From JAEUMY01 sp031394355 (GTDB lineage: Bacteria; Pseudomonadota; Gammaproteobacteria; Burkholderiales; Usitatibacteraceae): 64,000 nt of DNA. The stretch covers positions 24,346 to 88,345 of the forward strand of contig JANNSU010000051.1 of NCBI GenBank assembly GCA_031394355.1. The letters are read 5' to 3'. The position numbers were made by a program, and so were the translations under genes. Positions 52,743-62,334 of this stretch are shown here, in pieces. How positions within the stretch are numbered: position 1 is the first letter of the stretch; every line of letters begins with the position of its first letter. The notes below the pieces were generated by a model. The model saw only the letters and a list, made by a program, of their open reading frames with translations. It was not told the origin of the DNA and did no database searches.

Positions 52743-52762
52743 GCAGGCAAGGCAATCGAGAA

Positions 52763-52791
52763 ACGGCACCGGAAACGGTGCCGTTTTTTTA
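52763..52791 (+). terminator. Terminator between livK and livH
   Basis: AACGGCACC, loop GGAAAC, GGTGCCGTT, then seven T. Read-through is probably partial, since livH-M-G-F follow in the same direction. Confidence 0.88.
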
Positions 52792-52894
52792 TGGGCGGTC
52801 CGGCGCCGTGACCGATGCGTTCTTCTATAGAATGCGCTGGACAAGAACGCGTCGCGCACGGTAGCGACACCACAAGCCGGGAGGGCGAGTCAGT

Positions 52895-53893
52895 TTGGAT
52901 ATTTTTCTGCAACAGATCATCAACGGTCTGACGCTGGGCTGTGTCTATGCTGTCGTGGCCCTGGGCTACACGATGGTGTACGGCATCATCCAGCTGATCA
53001 ATTTCGCCCACGGCGAAGTCGTGATGATCGGGGCCATGGTGGCCTTTACCGTCATCACCGCACTGGCAGGCTCCGGCGCGCCACCTGTCATCATCGTGCT
53101 GGCGGGCATCCTCGCCGCTGTGCCGGTCTGCATGGCCACCGGCTATGTCGTCGAACGCACCGCCTACCGCCCCTTGCGCTATGCGCCGCGCCTCGCACCG
53201 CTCATCACCGCCATCGGCGTCTCCATCGTGCTGCAGCACGTCGCCATGATGATCTGGGGCCGCAACTACATTTCGTTTCCGCAGATTGTCGAATTCGTGC
53301 CCTACCACCTGACGTCAAACCCCAACGGCGCCACCATCAGCAACATCCAGATCGTCATCATTCTCCTGTCAGTGGCAATGATGGCTGCACTGCTCGGTCT
53401 GGTCTATCGCACCCGCATGGGCATCGCCATGCGTGCGGTGTCGCAGCGGCCGGATGTCGCCGGCCTCATGGGCGTGAACATCAACAACGTCATCTCCTTC
53501 ACCTTCATGATCGGCGCGGCACTCGGCGCACTGGCGGGCGTGATGGTCGGCTGCTACTACGGCATCGCCCACTACCAGATGGGGTTTCTGCTCGGCCTCA
53601 AGGCGTTCTCCGCCGCCGTGTTGGGCGGCATCGGCAACCTCGGCGGCGCAGTGCTGGGCGGTATCCTCATGGGGCTCATCGAGTCGCTGGGTGCCGGTTA
53701 CATGGGTGACCTCACCAATGTCTGCACGCTGGACAAATTCTTGCCAGGCTTCCAATCACTGTGTGAAGCCAATCCCAATTCAAGCTTCTTCGGCAGCAAC
53801 TACAAGGATGTTTACGCGTTCATCGTGCTGATCCTCGTGCTGGTGTTCCGGCCGCAGGGGCTGCTGGGTGAGCGGGTGGGGGATCGGGCTTAG
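52895..53893 (+). CDS. livH: Branched-chain amino-acid ABC transporter permease LivH
   Basis: 332 aa, TTG start with GGAGGG upstream. Eight or so membrane helices. Family sequences: FLQQIINGLTLGCVYAVVAL, YGIIQLINFAHGEVVMIGAM and AFSAAVLGGIGNLGGAVLGG (the EAA-like cytoplasmic loop). Inner-membrane partner of LivM. Between it and livM lies an inserted inverted-repeat element with a GxxExxY gene. Confidence 0.95.
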   Translation: MDIFLQQIINGLTLGCVYAVVALGYTMVYGIIQLINFAHGEVVMIGAMVAFTVITALAGSGAPPVIIVLAGILAAVPVCMATGYVVERTAYRPLRYAPRLAPLITAIGVSIVLQHVAMMIWGRNYISFPQIVEFVPYHLTSNPNGATISNIQIVIILLSVAMMAALLGLVYRTRMGIAMRAVSQRPDVAGLMGVNINNVISFTFMIGAALGALAGVMVGCYYGIAHYQMGFLLGLKAFSAAVLGGIGNLGGAVLGGILMGLIESLGAGYMGDLTNVCTLDKFLPGFQSLCEANPNSSFFGSNYKDVYAFIVLILVLVFRPQGLLGERVGDRA

Positions 53894-53903
53894 TCACATG
53901 TTC

Positions 53904-54359
53904 AAACGCAAACACAGATGAACACGGATGAACACAGATTCAATTGATTCCCTGAATCGACTCAGTGAAATTGTGATCGGCTGCACACATGAAGTAAGCA
54001 ATTCACTGGGCACAGGGTTTCTTGAAAAGGTTTACGAAAACGCGCTTGCCTATGAGATCCGCCAACATGGACTCAAAGTCGAGCAGCAGCAAGAACTGCA
54101 AGTCAGATACAAGAATCAACTGGTTGGAAGCTATGTTGCTGACTTGATTGTCGCCAATGAATTGCTGGTTGAGCTCAAAGTCGTCTCTGCGCTCGATCCC
54201 GTTCACAAAGCACAATGCCTGAACTATTTGAGAGCAACTGGTTTGAAGTTGTGCCTGTTGGTGAACTTTGGTCGCCCAAGGGCGGAATTCAAGAGAATAA
54301 TTTGGGGCTGAAAATGAACTGCCATCTGTGTTCATCCGTGTTCATCTGTGTTTGCGTTT
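53904..54359 (+). mobile_element. 456-bp inverted-repeat element carrying a GxxExxY gene
   Basis: Perfect 36-bp inverted ends: 53904-53939 and 54324-54359 (AAACGCAAACACAGATGAAC... inward). The only content is a GxxExxY gene whose start codon lies inside the left repeat. Inserted between livH (stop 53893) and livM (start 54364), which are otherwise contiguous in such operons. No clear target duplication. Gene-less relatives are at 36214, 38784, 43634 and 56944. Confidence 0.8.
53928..54311 (+). CDS. GxxExxY family protein
   Basis: 127 aa. LSEIVIGCTHEVSNSLGTGF, then LEKVYENALAYEIRQHGLKV gives the G-x-x-E-x-x-Y motif (GFLEKVY) of TIGR04256. Continues with VGSYVADLIVANELLVELKV and LNYLRATGLKLCLLVNFGRP, which resemble a PD-(D/E)XK nuclease-like core (D-x-I ... 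E-L-K). The family's role is not known; it is widespread in Planctomycetes, Verrucomicrobia and proteobacteria, often in many copies. Here its coding region begins in the left inverted repeat. Together with miniature gene-less copies nearby, that suggests it is part of a mobile unit. Confidence 0.85.
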   Translation: MNTDSIDSLNRLSEIVIGCTHEVSNSLGTGFLEKVYENALAYEIRQHGLKVEQQQELQVRYKNQLVGSYVADLIVANELLVELKVVSALDPVHKAQCLNYLRATGLKLCLLVNFGRPRAEFKRIIWG

Positions 54360-54363
54360 TGCC

Positions 54364-55440
54364 ATGACTGCGAGCCTGGATAACCTTCGCAAGAACCCCG
54401 CCTTCTACTGGGTCGGCGTGGCGCTCATTGCACTCAGCCTGCTCGCCCTGCCCTTCGTGCTGGCGATGGTGGGCACGGCCTGGGTGCGCATCACCAACCT
54501 CGCCATTCTCTTTATGCTGCTCTCACTGGGGCTCAACATCGTGGTGGGCTTTGCGGGTCTGCTGGATCTGGGCTACATCGCGTTCTATGCAGTGGGTGCC
54601 TATGTCTATGCGCTGCTCGCCTCGCCGCACTTCGGCCTGCATCTGCCGTGGTGGATGATCCTGCCCATCGGCGCGTTCGTGGCCTGCATCTTCGGCATCC
54701 TTTTGGGCACACCAACATTGAAGTTGCGGGGCGACTACCTCGCCATCGTCACGCTGGGCTTCGGCGAGATCATCCGTATCTGCATGAACAATCTCTCCGA
54801 GCCGATCAACCTCACCAATGGCCCAAAGGGTTTGGCGACCATCGATCCGATCCGCGTGTTTGGCCACGATCTTTCCAGCACCACACACATTGGCGATTTC
54901 GCCATGCAAGGGCCAATCAAATATTACTACCTGCTCTTGATCATCCTGCTGGTTGTCATCGTCATCAATTTGCGGTTGCAGAACTCGCGCATCGGCCGTG
55001 CCTGGGAGGCTATTCGCGAAGATGAACTGGCCGCACGCGCCATGGGCATCAACACGCTCCGCATGAAGCTCCTCGCTTTCGCCATGGGCGCATCGTTTGG
55101 CGGCATTGCCGGCGGCCTCTTCTCTTCCATCCAGGGCTTCATCAGCCCGGAGAGCTTCATCCTCAACGAGAGCGTGATGGTGCTGGCCATGGTGGTGCTG
55201 GGCGGCATGGGCAACATCTGGGGCGTCATTCTGGGTGCGATCCTGTTGTCCTTTGTGCCCGAGGTCCTGCGCTACACCGCCGAGCCCGTGCAGAAGATGC
55301 TGTTCGGCAAATCGCTCATCGAACCAGAAGTGATCCGCATGCTGCTGTTCGGGCTCGCGATGGTGGTGATGATGCTGTACCGCCCTGCGGGGATTCTGCC
55401 GTCGAGCGTGCGGCGCCGGGAGTTGGCTAGAGATGAATGA
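54364..55440 (+). CDS. livM: Branched-chain amino-acid ABC transporter permease LivM
   Basis: 358 aa from the ATG at 54364, 4 nt after the end of the inserted repeat; upstream in-frame codons belong to the repeat. Multiple membrane helices. Family signatures: LNIVVGFAGLLDLGYIAFYA near residue 60, LRGDYLAIVTLGFGEIIRI, and MAMVVLGGMGNIWGVILGA-type loop. Its stop overlaps the livG start by 8 nt. The insert upstream now provides its ribosome-binding region. Confidence 0.95.
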   Translation: MTASLDNLRKNPAFYWVGVALIALSLLALPFVLAMVGTAWVRITNLAILFMLLSLGLNIVVGFAGLLDLGYIAFYAVGAYVYALLASPHFGLHLPWWMILPIGAFVACIFGILLGTPTLKLRGDYLAIVTLGFGEIIRICMNNLSEPINLTNGPKGLATIDPIRVFGHDLSSTTHIGDFAMQGPIKYYYLLLIILLVVIVINLRLQNSRIGRAWEAIREDELAARAMGINTLRMKLLAFAMGASFGGIAGGLFSSIQGFISPESFILNESVMVLAMVVLGGMGNIWGVILGAILLSFVPEVLRYTAEPVQKMLFGKSLIEPEVIRMLLFGLAMVVMMLYRPAGILPSSVRRRELARDE

Positions 55441-56217
55441 CGCGATTCTCACTGTCAGGGGTGTATCAAAGAAGTTCGGCGGCCTGCAGGCGCTTTCCGA
55501 CGTCTCGTTCTCCATCAACAAGGGCGAGATCTTCGGCCTGATCGGCCCCAACGGTGCCGGCAAGACCACGATGTTCAACGTCATCACCGGCCTGTACATC
55601 CACGACGAAGGCACCATTACGTTTGAAGGCAAGATGCTCCTGGACGCCACACCAGACCGCATCGCGGCGCTTGGCATCGCCCGCACCTTTCAGAACATAC
55701 GGCTCTTCGGGAATCTCTCCGCGCTGGAGAATGTGATGATCGGCCGCCATGTGCGCACCAAAGCTGGCGTATGGGGTGCCATCACGCTCAACGCTGCCAC
55801 GCGCAAGGAAGAAGCCGAGATCGAGAAGCGGGCACATGAGCTGTTGCAGTACGTCGGCATCGACGCTCGCGCCAACGATGTTGCCCGCAATCTGTCCTAT
55901 GGCGACCAACGTCGCCTGGAGATCGCGCGCGCACTGGCTACCGATCCGCGTGTGCTGGCGCTGGATGAGCCTGCCGCGGGCATGAACGCTACCGAGAAGC
56001 TCGCGCTACGCGAGCTTCTCGAGAGGATCCGTCATTCGGGCATCACCATTCTGCTGATTGAACACGATGTGAAACTGGTCATGGGACTCTGCGACCGCAT
56101 TGCCGTACTGGACTACGGCAAGAAGATTGCCGAGGGGCTGCCCAAGGATGTGCAACGTGATCCGAAAGTGATCGAGGCCTATCTCGGAACCGCTCCGGAA
56201 CCTGCAACGGTGCCCGC

Positions 56218-56221
<4 letters not shown>
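55433..56221 (+). CDS. livG: Branched-chain amino-acid ABC transporter ATPase LivG
   Basis: 262 aa. Walker A GPNGAGKTTMFNVITG, then the family loop ARTFQNIRLFGNLSALENV, signature LSYGDQRRLEIARAL and Walker B RVLALDEPAAGMN with the D-loop/His switch LIEHDVKLVMGLCDRI. Overlaps livM by 8 nt at its start and livF by 4 nt at its end. Drives transport with LivF. Confidence 0.97.
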
Positions 56222-56940
<719 letters not shown>

Positions 56941-56943
56941 AGT

Positions 56944-57035
56944 CAAACGCAAACACTGATGAACACAGATGAACACGGATAAATGCAAGACACATCGAGG
57001 CATCTGTGCTTATCTGTGTTCATCTGTGTTTGCAT
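56944..57035. repeat. ACACAGATGAACAC miniature palindrome after livF
   Basis: Left arm from 56944 (CAAACGCAAACACTGATG...), right arm ending at 57035 (...TTCATCTGTGTTTGCATG), about 20 nt apart, so it can fold into one long hairpin. It starts 3 nt after the livF stop. Gene-less version of the element at 53904-54359; the ORF frame reads through it but is not a gene. Confidence 0.8.
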
Positions 57036-57060
57036 GGCTCTGCTTCTTGAAGGAATGACC

Positions 57061-57852
57061 ATGTCCACGACCATCTCCAAACCCGACCTCGCCGACCTGA
57101 AGCGCGCCAAGCAGCTCCTGGAAAACCCCGGCCTTGCCGCCAAGATGACGGCCATGCTGGGTGCACCTGTGGAGAAGGGATTCGCACTTCTGCCCAAGAG
57201 TTGGAGCAAGACCGTGCACAAGGCATCCGAAGCGGCGCTGATGAAAGCATTGGATGTCGCGGTGAAATCATTGGGCGAAAAGTCCGGCATGCGGTTCGGC
57301 CCCACCGAGCGCATGCACAAGATTGCCGCAGCGGCCAGCGGAGCTGCTGGCGGCATGTTCGGACTTGCTGCGTTGGCCATCGAGCTGCCCGTCTCCACCA
57401 CCATCATGCTGCGTTCCATCGCCGATATCGCCAAGAGCGAAGGCGAGAATATCCAGTACATCGATACCAAGTTGGCCTGCCTCACCGTGTTCGCCCTCGG
57501 CGGCCGCTCCAAGGATGACGATGCAACCGAGTCCGGCTATTTCGCCGCGCGCGCCGCCATGGCCGCTGCTGTGAGTGAAGCGTCGAAGTATCTGGCCGAA
57601 AAGGGCCTCAGCAAAGCCGGCGGTCCCGCGCTGGTGCGGCTCATCAGCGTGCTGGCGTCGCGCTTCGGCATTGTGGTGTCGGAAAAGGCGGCAGCACAGG
57701 CGGTGCCGATTCTGGGCGCTGCGGGCGGTGCCCTCATCAACACGCTTTTCATCGGCCACTTCCAGGACATGGCGCGTGGGCACTTCATCGTGCGCAGGCT
57801 GGAGAAGGTATACGGCGCAGAACCGGTCAAGCTGGCTTACGAAGCGCTCTAG
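57061..57852 (+). CDS. EcsC family protein
   Basis: 263 aa from the ATG at 57061 (AAGGA ribosome site 6 nt upstream); the frame further upstream is the repeat. KALDVAVKSLGEKSGMRFGP, AAASGAAGGMFGLAALAIEL, TIMLRSIADIAKSEGENIQY and ALINTLFIGHFQDMARGHF are typical of EcsC proteins, which are peripheral or weakly membrane-associated and of unknown function; some are linked to secretion or envelope stress. Convergent with, and overlapping by 4 nt, the membrane-protein gene on the other strand. Confidence 0.9.
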   Translation: MSTTISKPDLADLKRAKQLLENPGLAAKMTAMLGAPVEKGFALLPKSWSKTVHKASEAALMKALDVAVKSLGEKSGMRFGPTERMHKIAAAASGAAGGMFGLAALAIELPVSTTIMLRSIADIAKSEGENIQYIDTKLACLTVFALGGRSKDDDATESGYFAARAAMAAAVSEASKYLAEKGLSKAGGPALVRLISVLASRFGIVVSEKAAAQAVPILGAAGGALINTLFIGHFQDMARGHFIVRRLEKVYGAEPVKLAYEAL

Positions 57853-58232
57853 CGGCGACGCTTCTGTTCGGGCGCATCGTCCTTCTCGTCATCTTCGAGG
57901 TGGAAGTGATGCATGGCGCGGTGGATGATGGGCGCAAAAATGATAGCGGCGCCGATCAACACTGCGAAGCCACAATAGATAGAGTACAGGCCGGCGAACA
58001 GCTTGCCGGCCGCCGTGGCGGGCGAGTGCAGCGGCCCCATCCCGGACAACAGCATGGCCGCATTCACAAACGCGTCCATCCAGCCCAGCTGCTCGGTGTA
58101 GTGGAACCCGGCCATGCCGATGGCCAGAGACGCGATGACAAACACGGTCCCCACCGCGATGCTGCGAATCAGGCGTTGCAGGAATCGCTCCCGCGTGGCC
58201 AGCGCTTCGTTGCGGCGCTCGTATAGCTTCAA
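57849..58232 (-). CDS. Hypothetical inner-membrane protein with three to four helices
   Basis: 127 aa if the TTG at 58232 is the start (the frame upstream overlaps hemF). Membrane segments IRSIAVGTVFVIASLAIGMA and AAGKLFAGLYSIYCGFAVLI, with a loop AAMLLSGMGPLHSPATAAGK that recalls the selectivity-filter region of two-helix ion channels, though the TVGYG motif is absent. C-terminus His/Asp/Glu-rich (HHFHLEDDEKDDAPEQ). Downstream of hemF by 7 nt on the same strand, so probably cotranscribed. Confidence 0.65.
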   Translation of the reverse strand: MKLYERRNEALATRERFLQRLIRSIAVGTVFVIASLAIGMAGFHYTEQLGWMDAFVNAAMLLSGMGPLHSPATAAGKLFAGLYSIYCGFAVLIGAAIIFAPIIHRAMHHFHLEDDEKDDAPEQKRRR

Positions 58233-58239
58233 TGCCGTC

Positions 58240-59136
58240 TCACACCCATGCGCGCTGAGGCAGCAGCACGTCGTGCAGCCTGGCTTCCGCCGAACCCGAC
58301 TCCGGCTTCCAGTCATAGCGCCATTTCACGATGGGCGGCAGCGACATGAGGATGGATTCGGTACGCCCGCCAGACTGCAGGCCGAACAACGTACCGCGAT
58401 CCCACACCAGATTGAACTCCACATAGCGGCCGCGGCGGTACGCCTGCCAATCACGCTCGCGCTCACCGTAGGGCAGGTCCTTCCGCTTTTCGACGATGGG
58501 TACGTAAGCGTTGAGGAACGCATCACCAATGGCCTGCTGAATGCCGAAGCTCGTGTCGAAACCCGGTTCAGAGAGATCGTCGAAGAACACGCCACCGATG
58601 CCGCGTGGTTCGCCACGATGCTTCAGGAAAAAGTATTCATCGCACCATTTCTTGTACTTCGGATACCAATCCGGACCGAACGGTGCCAATGCGTCACGGT
58701 TCACACGATGAAAGTGCGCGCAGTCCTCGTCGAAGGGATAGTAGGGCGTGAGATCCATGCCGCCACCGAACCAGAATACGTCGCCGGCCTTCTCATCCCT
58801 CGCAACGAAGCAGCGCACATTCATGTGCACCGTGGGCACGTAAGGATTCCGCGGATGAAACACCAGTGACACACCCATGGCCTCCCACGGGCGGCCGGCG
58901 ATCTCGGGCCGGTGTGCGGAGGCGGACGGCGGCAGCTTGCTGCCCAATACATGCGAGAAACCAACGCCCGCACGCTCGAACACGTTGCCTTCTTCAAGCA
59001 ACCGCGAGATGCCGCCGCCCCCCTCCGGGCGCTGCCACTCGTCTCGAATGAAAGGCTTCCCGTCGAGCGCGCTGATGGCGTCGACAATGCGGTCTTGCAG
59101 ACCGAGCAGGTAGGTGCGAACTGGCTCTGTGTTCAT
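58240..59136 (-). CDS. hemF: Oxygen-dependent coproporphyrinogen III oxidase
   Basis: 298 aa from the ATG at 59136 (NTEPVRTYLLGLQDRIVDAI), which matches the usual N-terminus; an upstream ATG at 59169 is less likely. Converts coproporphyrinogen III to protoporphyrinogen IX in haem synthesis using O2. Signature segments: GSKLPPSASAHRPEIAGRPW, DLTPYYPFDEDCAHFHR, RGEPRGIGGVFFDDLSEPGF and YVEFNLVWDRGTLFGLQSGG. Cytoplasmic. Aerobic growth is implied. Confidence 0.97.
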   Translation of the reverse strand: MNTEPVRTYLLGLQDRIVDAISALDGKPFIRDEWQRPEGGGGISRLLEEGNVFERAGVGFSHVLGSKLPPSASAHRPEIAGRPWEAMGVSLVFHPRNPYVPTVHMNVRCFVARDEKAGDVFWFGGGMDLTPYYPFDEDCAHFHRVNRDALAPFGPDWYPKYKKWCDEYFFLKHRGEPRGIGGVFFDDLSEPGFDTSFGIQQAIGDAFLNAYVPIVEKRKDLPYGERERDWQAYRRGRYVEFNLVWDRGTLFGLQSGGRTESILMSLPPIVKWRYDWKPESGSAEARLHDVLLPQRAWV

Positions 59137-59189
59137 GTCATCTTTTCCCAATTTCGTCGGACGCGCCACAAACGCTGAACGGTGCTTCA

Positions 59190-59376
59190 GCGACGTAGCC
59201 CGGATGCAGCATCGCGAAATCCGGGCTCCATTCCCGGAATACGCTTCGCTGCTTCCGGGCTACTGTTACTGAAGTTTGTCATCCCGGCGAGTTTTCGTAA
59301 CCCCGCCGGGATCCAGTGTCGTTTGGTGGAGTTTGCACGAAAGCCACTGGGTCCCGTGTCGGAGCACGGGACGACG
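59190..59376. repeat. Two dispersed palindromic repeats between hemF and purD
   Basis: 59196-59263: GTAGCCCGGATGCAGC ... CTTCCGGGCTAC, inverted. 59280-59376: GTCATCCCGGCGAG ... CACGGGACGAC with an inner CCCGCCGGGATCC palindrome, the same class as 24154 and 25261. Convenient hairpins between convergent-reading ends; no gene. Confidence 0.65.
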
Positions 59377-59381
59377 GATTG

Positions 59382-60665
59382 CTATTTTCGGTGAATTGCC
59401 TTGTGGCCAATGTCTTTTCTGAATTGCATGCCGTCGAAGCGAATATTCGCAACGGCGCGATAGGCGATATCAGCCGCCTCTTTCACATTGACGCCCAACG
59501 CGGTGACACAAAGGACACGTCCGCCACTGGTCACAGGCTGGCCGTCCTGTTCCACCGTTCCGGCGTGAAAGGTTTTGCAGTCCTCCGTTGCCTTCGCAAT
59601 GCCGGTGATCACATCGCCTTTCGACGGCGTATCCGGATAGTTCTTCGCCGCCAGCACCACACCCAGCGCAGCGCGGTGATCCCACTCCGCTTCGATCTGG
59701 TCCAGCGTGCCGTCGATGGCATGTTCCACCAGCGTGAGGAAATCCGTCTTCAGCCGCATCATGATGGGCTGCGTCTCCGGATCACCCATGCGGGCGTTGA
59801 ACTCCACCACGCGCGGCGCACCGTTGGCGTCGATCATGAGGCCCGCGTAGAGGAAGCCCGTGAATGGCGCGCCCTCAGCCGCCATGCCCCGCAGCACGGG
59901 CATGATGACTTCGCGCATCGTGCGCGCATGCACTGCCGGCGTCACCACCGGCGCGGGCGAATAGGCACCCATGCCGCCCGTATTGGGGCCCTGATCGCCA
60001 TCGAATATTCGCTTGTGATCCTGCGATGACGCGAACGGCAGCGCATGCTTGCCGTCGCACATGACGATGAAGCTCGCTTCCTCACCAGCCATGAATTCTT
60101 CGATGACGACGCGCGCTTTCTCGTCACCGGCAGCATCGCCGAACTTGTTATCCACCAGCATCATGTCCACGGCGTCGTGCGCCTCGCTGAGCGTCATGGC
60201 CACCACCACACCCTTACCTGCTGCGAGCCCATCAGCCTTGATGACGATGGGGGCGCCCTTCTCATCAATATAGGCGTGCGCCGCCTTTGCATCGGTAAAG
60301 GTCTGGAAGAAAGCCGTGGGAATGTTGTGGCGGGTCATGAACCGCTTGGCGAAATCCTTCGACGCCTCCAGTTGCGCGGCGGCCTTCGCTGGTCCGAATA
60401 TTCGCAATCCCGCCGCACGGAAGGCATCCACCACACCCGCCGCCAGCGGACCTTCAGGACCAACCACGGTGGTGTGGATCTGCTCGTCCTGCGCAAACTT
60501 CACCAGCTCAGGAATAGTACTGATGTTGACATTGACCAGCCCATCCTCATGCGCGGTGCCTGCATTGCCGGGGGCAACGTAAACGCGTTGCACCCTGGGA
60601 GATTGGACCAGCTTCCAGGCCAGCGCATGTTCGCGGCCGCCGGAGCCGATGACGAGGAGTTTCAT
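59382..60665 (-). CDS. purD: Phosphoribosylamine-glycine ligase
   Basis: 427 aa, ATP-grasp enzyme that joins glycine to phosphoribosylamine in purine synthesis. N-terminal KLLVIGSGGREHALAWKLVQ, then YVAPGNAGTAHEDGLVNVN, PIVIKADGLAAGKGVVVAMT (ATP-grasp), QDHKRIFDGDQGPNTGGMGA (signature) and PRVVEFNARMGDPETQPIMM. Three GCGAATATTCGC-type sites occur here, two of them core-only. Separated from purH by an acyltransferase and a small gene; a relic of its 5' end is found at 62035-62069. Confidence 0.97.
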   Translation of the reverse strand: MKLLVIGSGGREHALAWKLVQSPRVQRVYVAPGNAGTAHEDGLVNVNISTIPELVKFAQDEQIHTTVVGPEGPLAAGVVDAFRAAGLRIFGPAKAAAQLEASKDFAKRFMTRHNIPTAFFQTFTDAKAAHAYIDEKGAPIVIKADGLAAGKGVVVAMTLSEAHDAVDMMLVDNKFGDAAGDEKARVVIEEFMAGEEASFIVMCDGKHALPFASSQDHKRIFDGDQGPNTGGMGAYSPAPVVTPAVHARTMREVIMPVLRGMAAEGAPFTGFLYAGLMIDANGAPRVVEFNARMGDPETQPIMMRLKTDFLTLVEHAIDGTLDQIEAEWDHRAALGVVLAAKNYPDTPSKGDVITGIAKATEDCKTFHAGTVEQDGQPVTSGGRVLCVTALGVNVKEAADIAYRAVANIRFDGMQFRKDIGHKAIHRK

Positions 60666-60684
60666 GATGGTCTGCGCTTGGGTT

Positions 60685-61908
60685 TCATGTTTGTGTGGGG
60701 ATGCCAGACGTGCCTATCTGCTTCGATTCCTGCCGTGGACCTTCATCTATTCCTTGCGCGCCTCGGGACCCGACAACGGGTTCAGCGGTGGGTGTCCGGG
60801 ACCTGTCATCAGGCCCGCCCGATTGTCCGCCCTCAGCGCCTTGCCGCTTGCGCAGCTTGCTTCTCAGCCACGCCTGCATGGGTGTCTCTGCATACACGAC
60901 CACGCACCATGCCATGCCGATTATGCCTGTCAGCACAAGAGCAAAGGCAACGGGGAACGGCATGCTCTGCTGCAGGCCGGACAGGAACTGGTTCCCGATG
61001 TACATATTGAGAAGATAGAGCGGATAGCTGATGGCGCCAAGCGTCACCAGAACCCGGCTGGCCGGCAGCTTGACCCATCCCATCGAGATCGCGAGCACCA
61101 CCACAAAGAAGAATGTCGATATGCCGGTTACCGCAGCCACGGGTCTGAATTGCCAGAATAGTGCCGTGCGAATGGCCAGTTCACGGGCCTCGAACGCGCA
61201 GGCGACCATGACTGCAGCCAACAATATCCAGCGACCTGCTGTGGGCTTGTCTCCCACCAGACAACAGGCACAGCCCCCGATGAAGAATGGCGCGTAGGTT
61301 GAAAAATTTCTCCCGCCATTCTTTGTGTCGAATACGAGCTCCGTCAGGCGGACGGCATCTGGCCAGCCGGAAATCAGTTCACGGAAGGGCAAGAAATCGG
61401 GCAATTGGGTATACAGGAGCCAACACCAGAGGAAGGCTTCCACCCGCTTCAAGGTGCCGGTCAACAACAGCAGCCAGATCAGCAAGTAGAACTTCACCTC
61501 CAGCGCCAGCGTCCAGTACGCCTCATCCACTGGAACCGCGCCCAGGGCCTCAGGAAACATGGTCAGGTTCACCAGATAATCACGCCATCCATTGAACCAG
61601 GGGTCTGTCAGCAGAAAGGTGATCGTGCAGCAGACCCAGAACGCCGGATACAAACGAATGGCTCTGGATGCAGCAAAGCGCGCCGGGGTGGTGTTCCGTG
61701 CGCTTCTCAGAATGACAAATCCCGAGATGATGAAAAAGAAGATGACGCCCAGCAATCCGCCATAGCGAAACCACTGCTCGGGATAGTAGGGAAGATCCCT
61801 GATTTCGGAAGGCGTCACCCAGTACCAGTGGGAGAACGCGACGGAAAGCGCTGCTATGAACCTGAGAAAGTCGAGCGCGTAAAGCCGATCAGCGGTGGGG
61901 GCTGCCAT
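60685..61908 (-). CDS. Acyltransferase 3 family (OafA/YrhL-like) membrane protein
   Basis: 407 aa with about ten membrane helices. Family sites: LYALDFLRFIAALSVAFSHW (catalytic-type His), FFFIISGFVILRSARN and RAIRLYPAFWVCC. These proteins O-acetylate or otherwise acylate surface polysaccharide or lipid. Located between purH and purD, where no functional tie is expected. Together with the purD 5' relic behind it, this indicates insertion into an ancestral purHD pair. No glycan genes surround it. Confidence 0.9.
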   Translation of the reverse strand: MAAPTADRLYALDFLRFIAALSVAFSHWYWVTPSEIRDLPYYPEQWFRYGGLLGVIFFFIISGFVILRSARNTTPARFAASRAIRLYPAFWVCCTITFLLTDPWFNGWRDYLVNLTMFPEALGAVPVDEAYWTLALEVKFYLLIWLLLLTGTLKRVEAFLWCWLLYTQLPDFLPFRELISGWPDAVRLTELVFDTKNGGRNFSTYAPFFIGGCACCLVGDKPTAGRWILLAAVMVACAFEARELAIRTALFWQFRPVAAVTGISTFFFVVVLAISMGWVKLPASRVLVTLGAISYPLYLLNMYIGNQFLSGLQQSMPFPVAFALVLTGIIGMAWCVVVYAETPMQAWLRSKLRKRQGAEGGQSGGPDDRSRTPTAEPVVGSRGAQGIDEGPRQESKQIGTSGIPTQT

Positions 61909-62034
61909 GCTCGCGCGCAGTCTCTACTTCACAAACCGGAATATGGCGGCGAAAACTCGCACCGGCATTGCGCGGCCTCCGCCTGCAACCACAATTCGCG
62001 GCACGTGCCCATTGGCTTGTCGTTCGGTGCTGGC

Positions 62035-62069
62035 ATGCGGCCGCCGGAGCCGATCACGAGGCGGTTCAT
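62035..62069 (-). pseudogene. Relic of the purD 5' end
   Basis: From the ATG at 62069 the minus strand reads NRLVIGSGGR, 23 of 24 bases matching the purD start (CTCGTNATCGGCTCC then GGCGGCCGC). It then diverges and stops after about 50 codons. The remainder of 61909-62034 contains no gene. Confidence 0.6.
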
Positions 62070-62329
62070 TTTCTTGATTGCTCAGTTTGCGTTCCGCATG
62101 CTCTTGAAATGAAGATGACGTCCTCGTCGAATGAATCGAAGTGCATCAGACCCATACCTTCGAACTCGGCCATGAAGCCAAACTTCAAGTAAGCCCAATC
62201 CTCGGCCTTGAATCCGAGCACGGCGTCGCCGGACTTAATAAGGACAACAATTCTTCCAGTTGGTCGATGTCCTTGATCAAGAGCGATTACATCTCCTGGT
62301 TCGGCTATTTCACCTGAGAAATATCGCAT
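62066..62329 (-). CDS. Conserved hypothetical protein
   Basis: 87 aa. The start RYFSGEIAEPGDVIALDQGH and the end EFEGMGLMHFDSFDEDVIFI resemble small cytoplasmic proteins found beside polymorphic-toxin or secretion genes, but I cannot name a family firmly. Starts 5 nt after the purH stop, with its ribosome site almost touching the start codon, and ends on the purD relic. Probably came in with the acyltransferase insertion. Confidence 0.6.
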   Translation of the reverse strand: MRYFSGEIAEPGDVIALDQGHRPTGRIVVLIKSGDAVLGFKAEDWAYLKFGFMAEFEGMGLMHFDSFDEDVIFISRACGTQTEQSRK

Positions 62330-62334
62330 CCTTC

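Noticed and set aside
54523..55686. 387-aa minus-strand frame over livM/livG
   Set aside because: livM and livG motifs are unambiguous on the plus strand.
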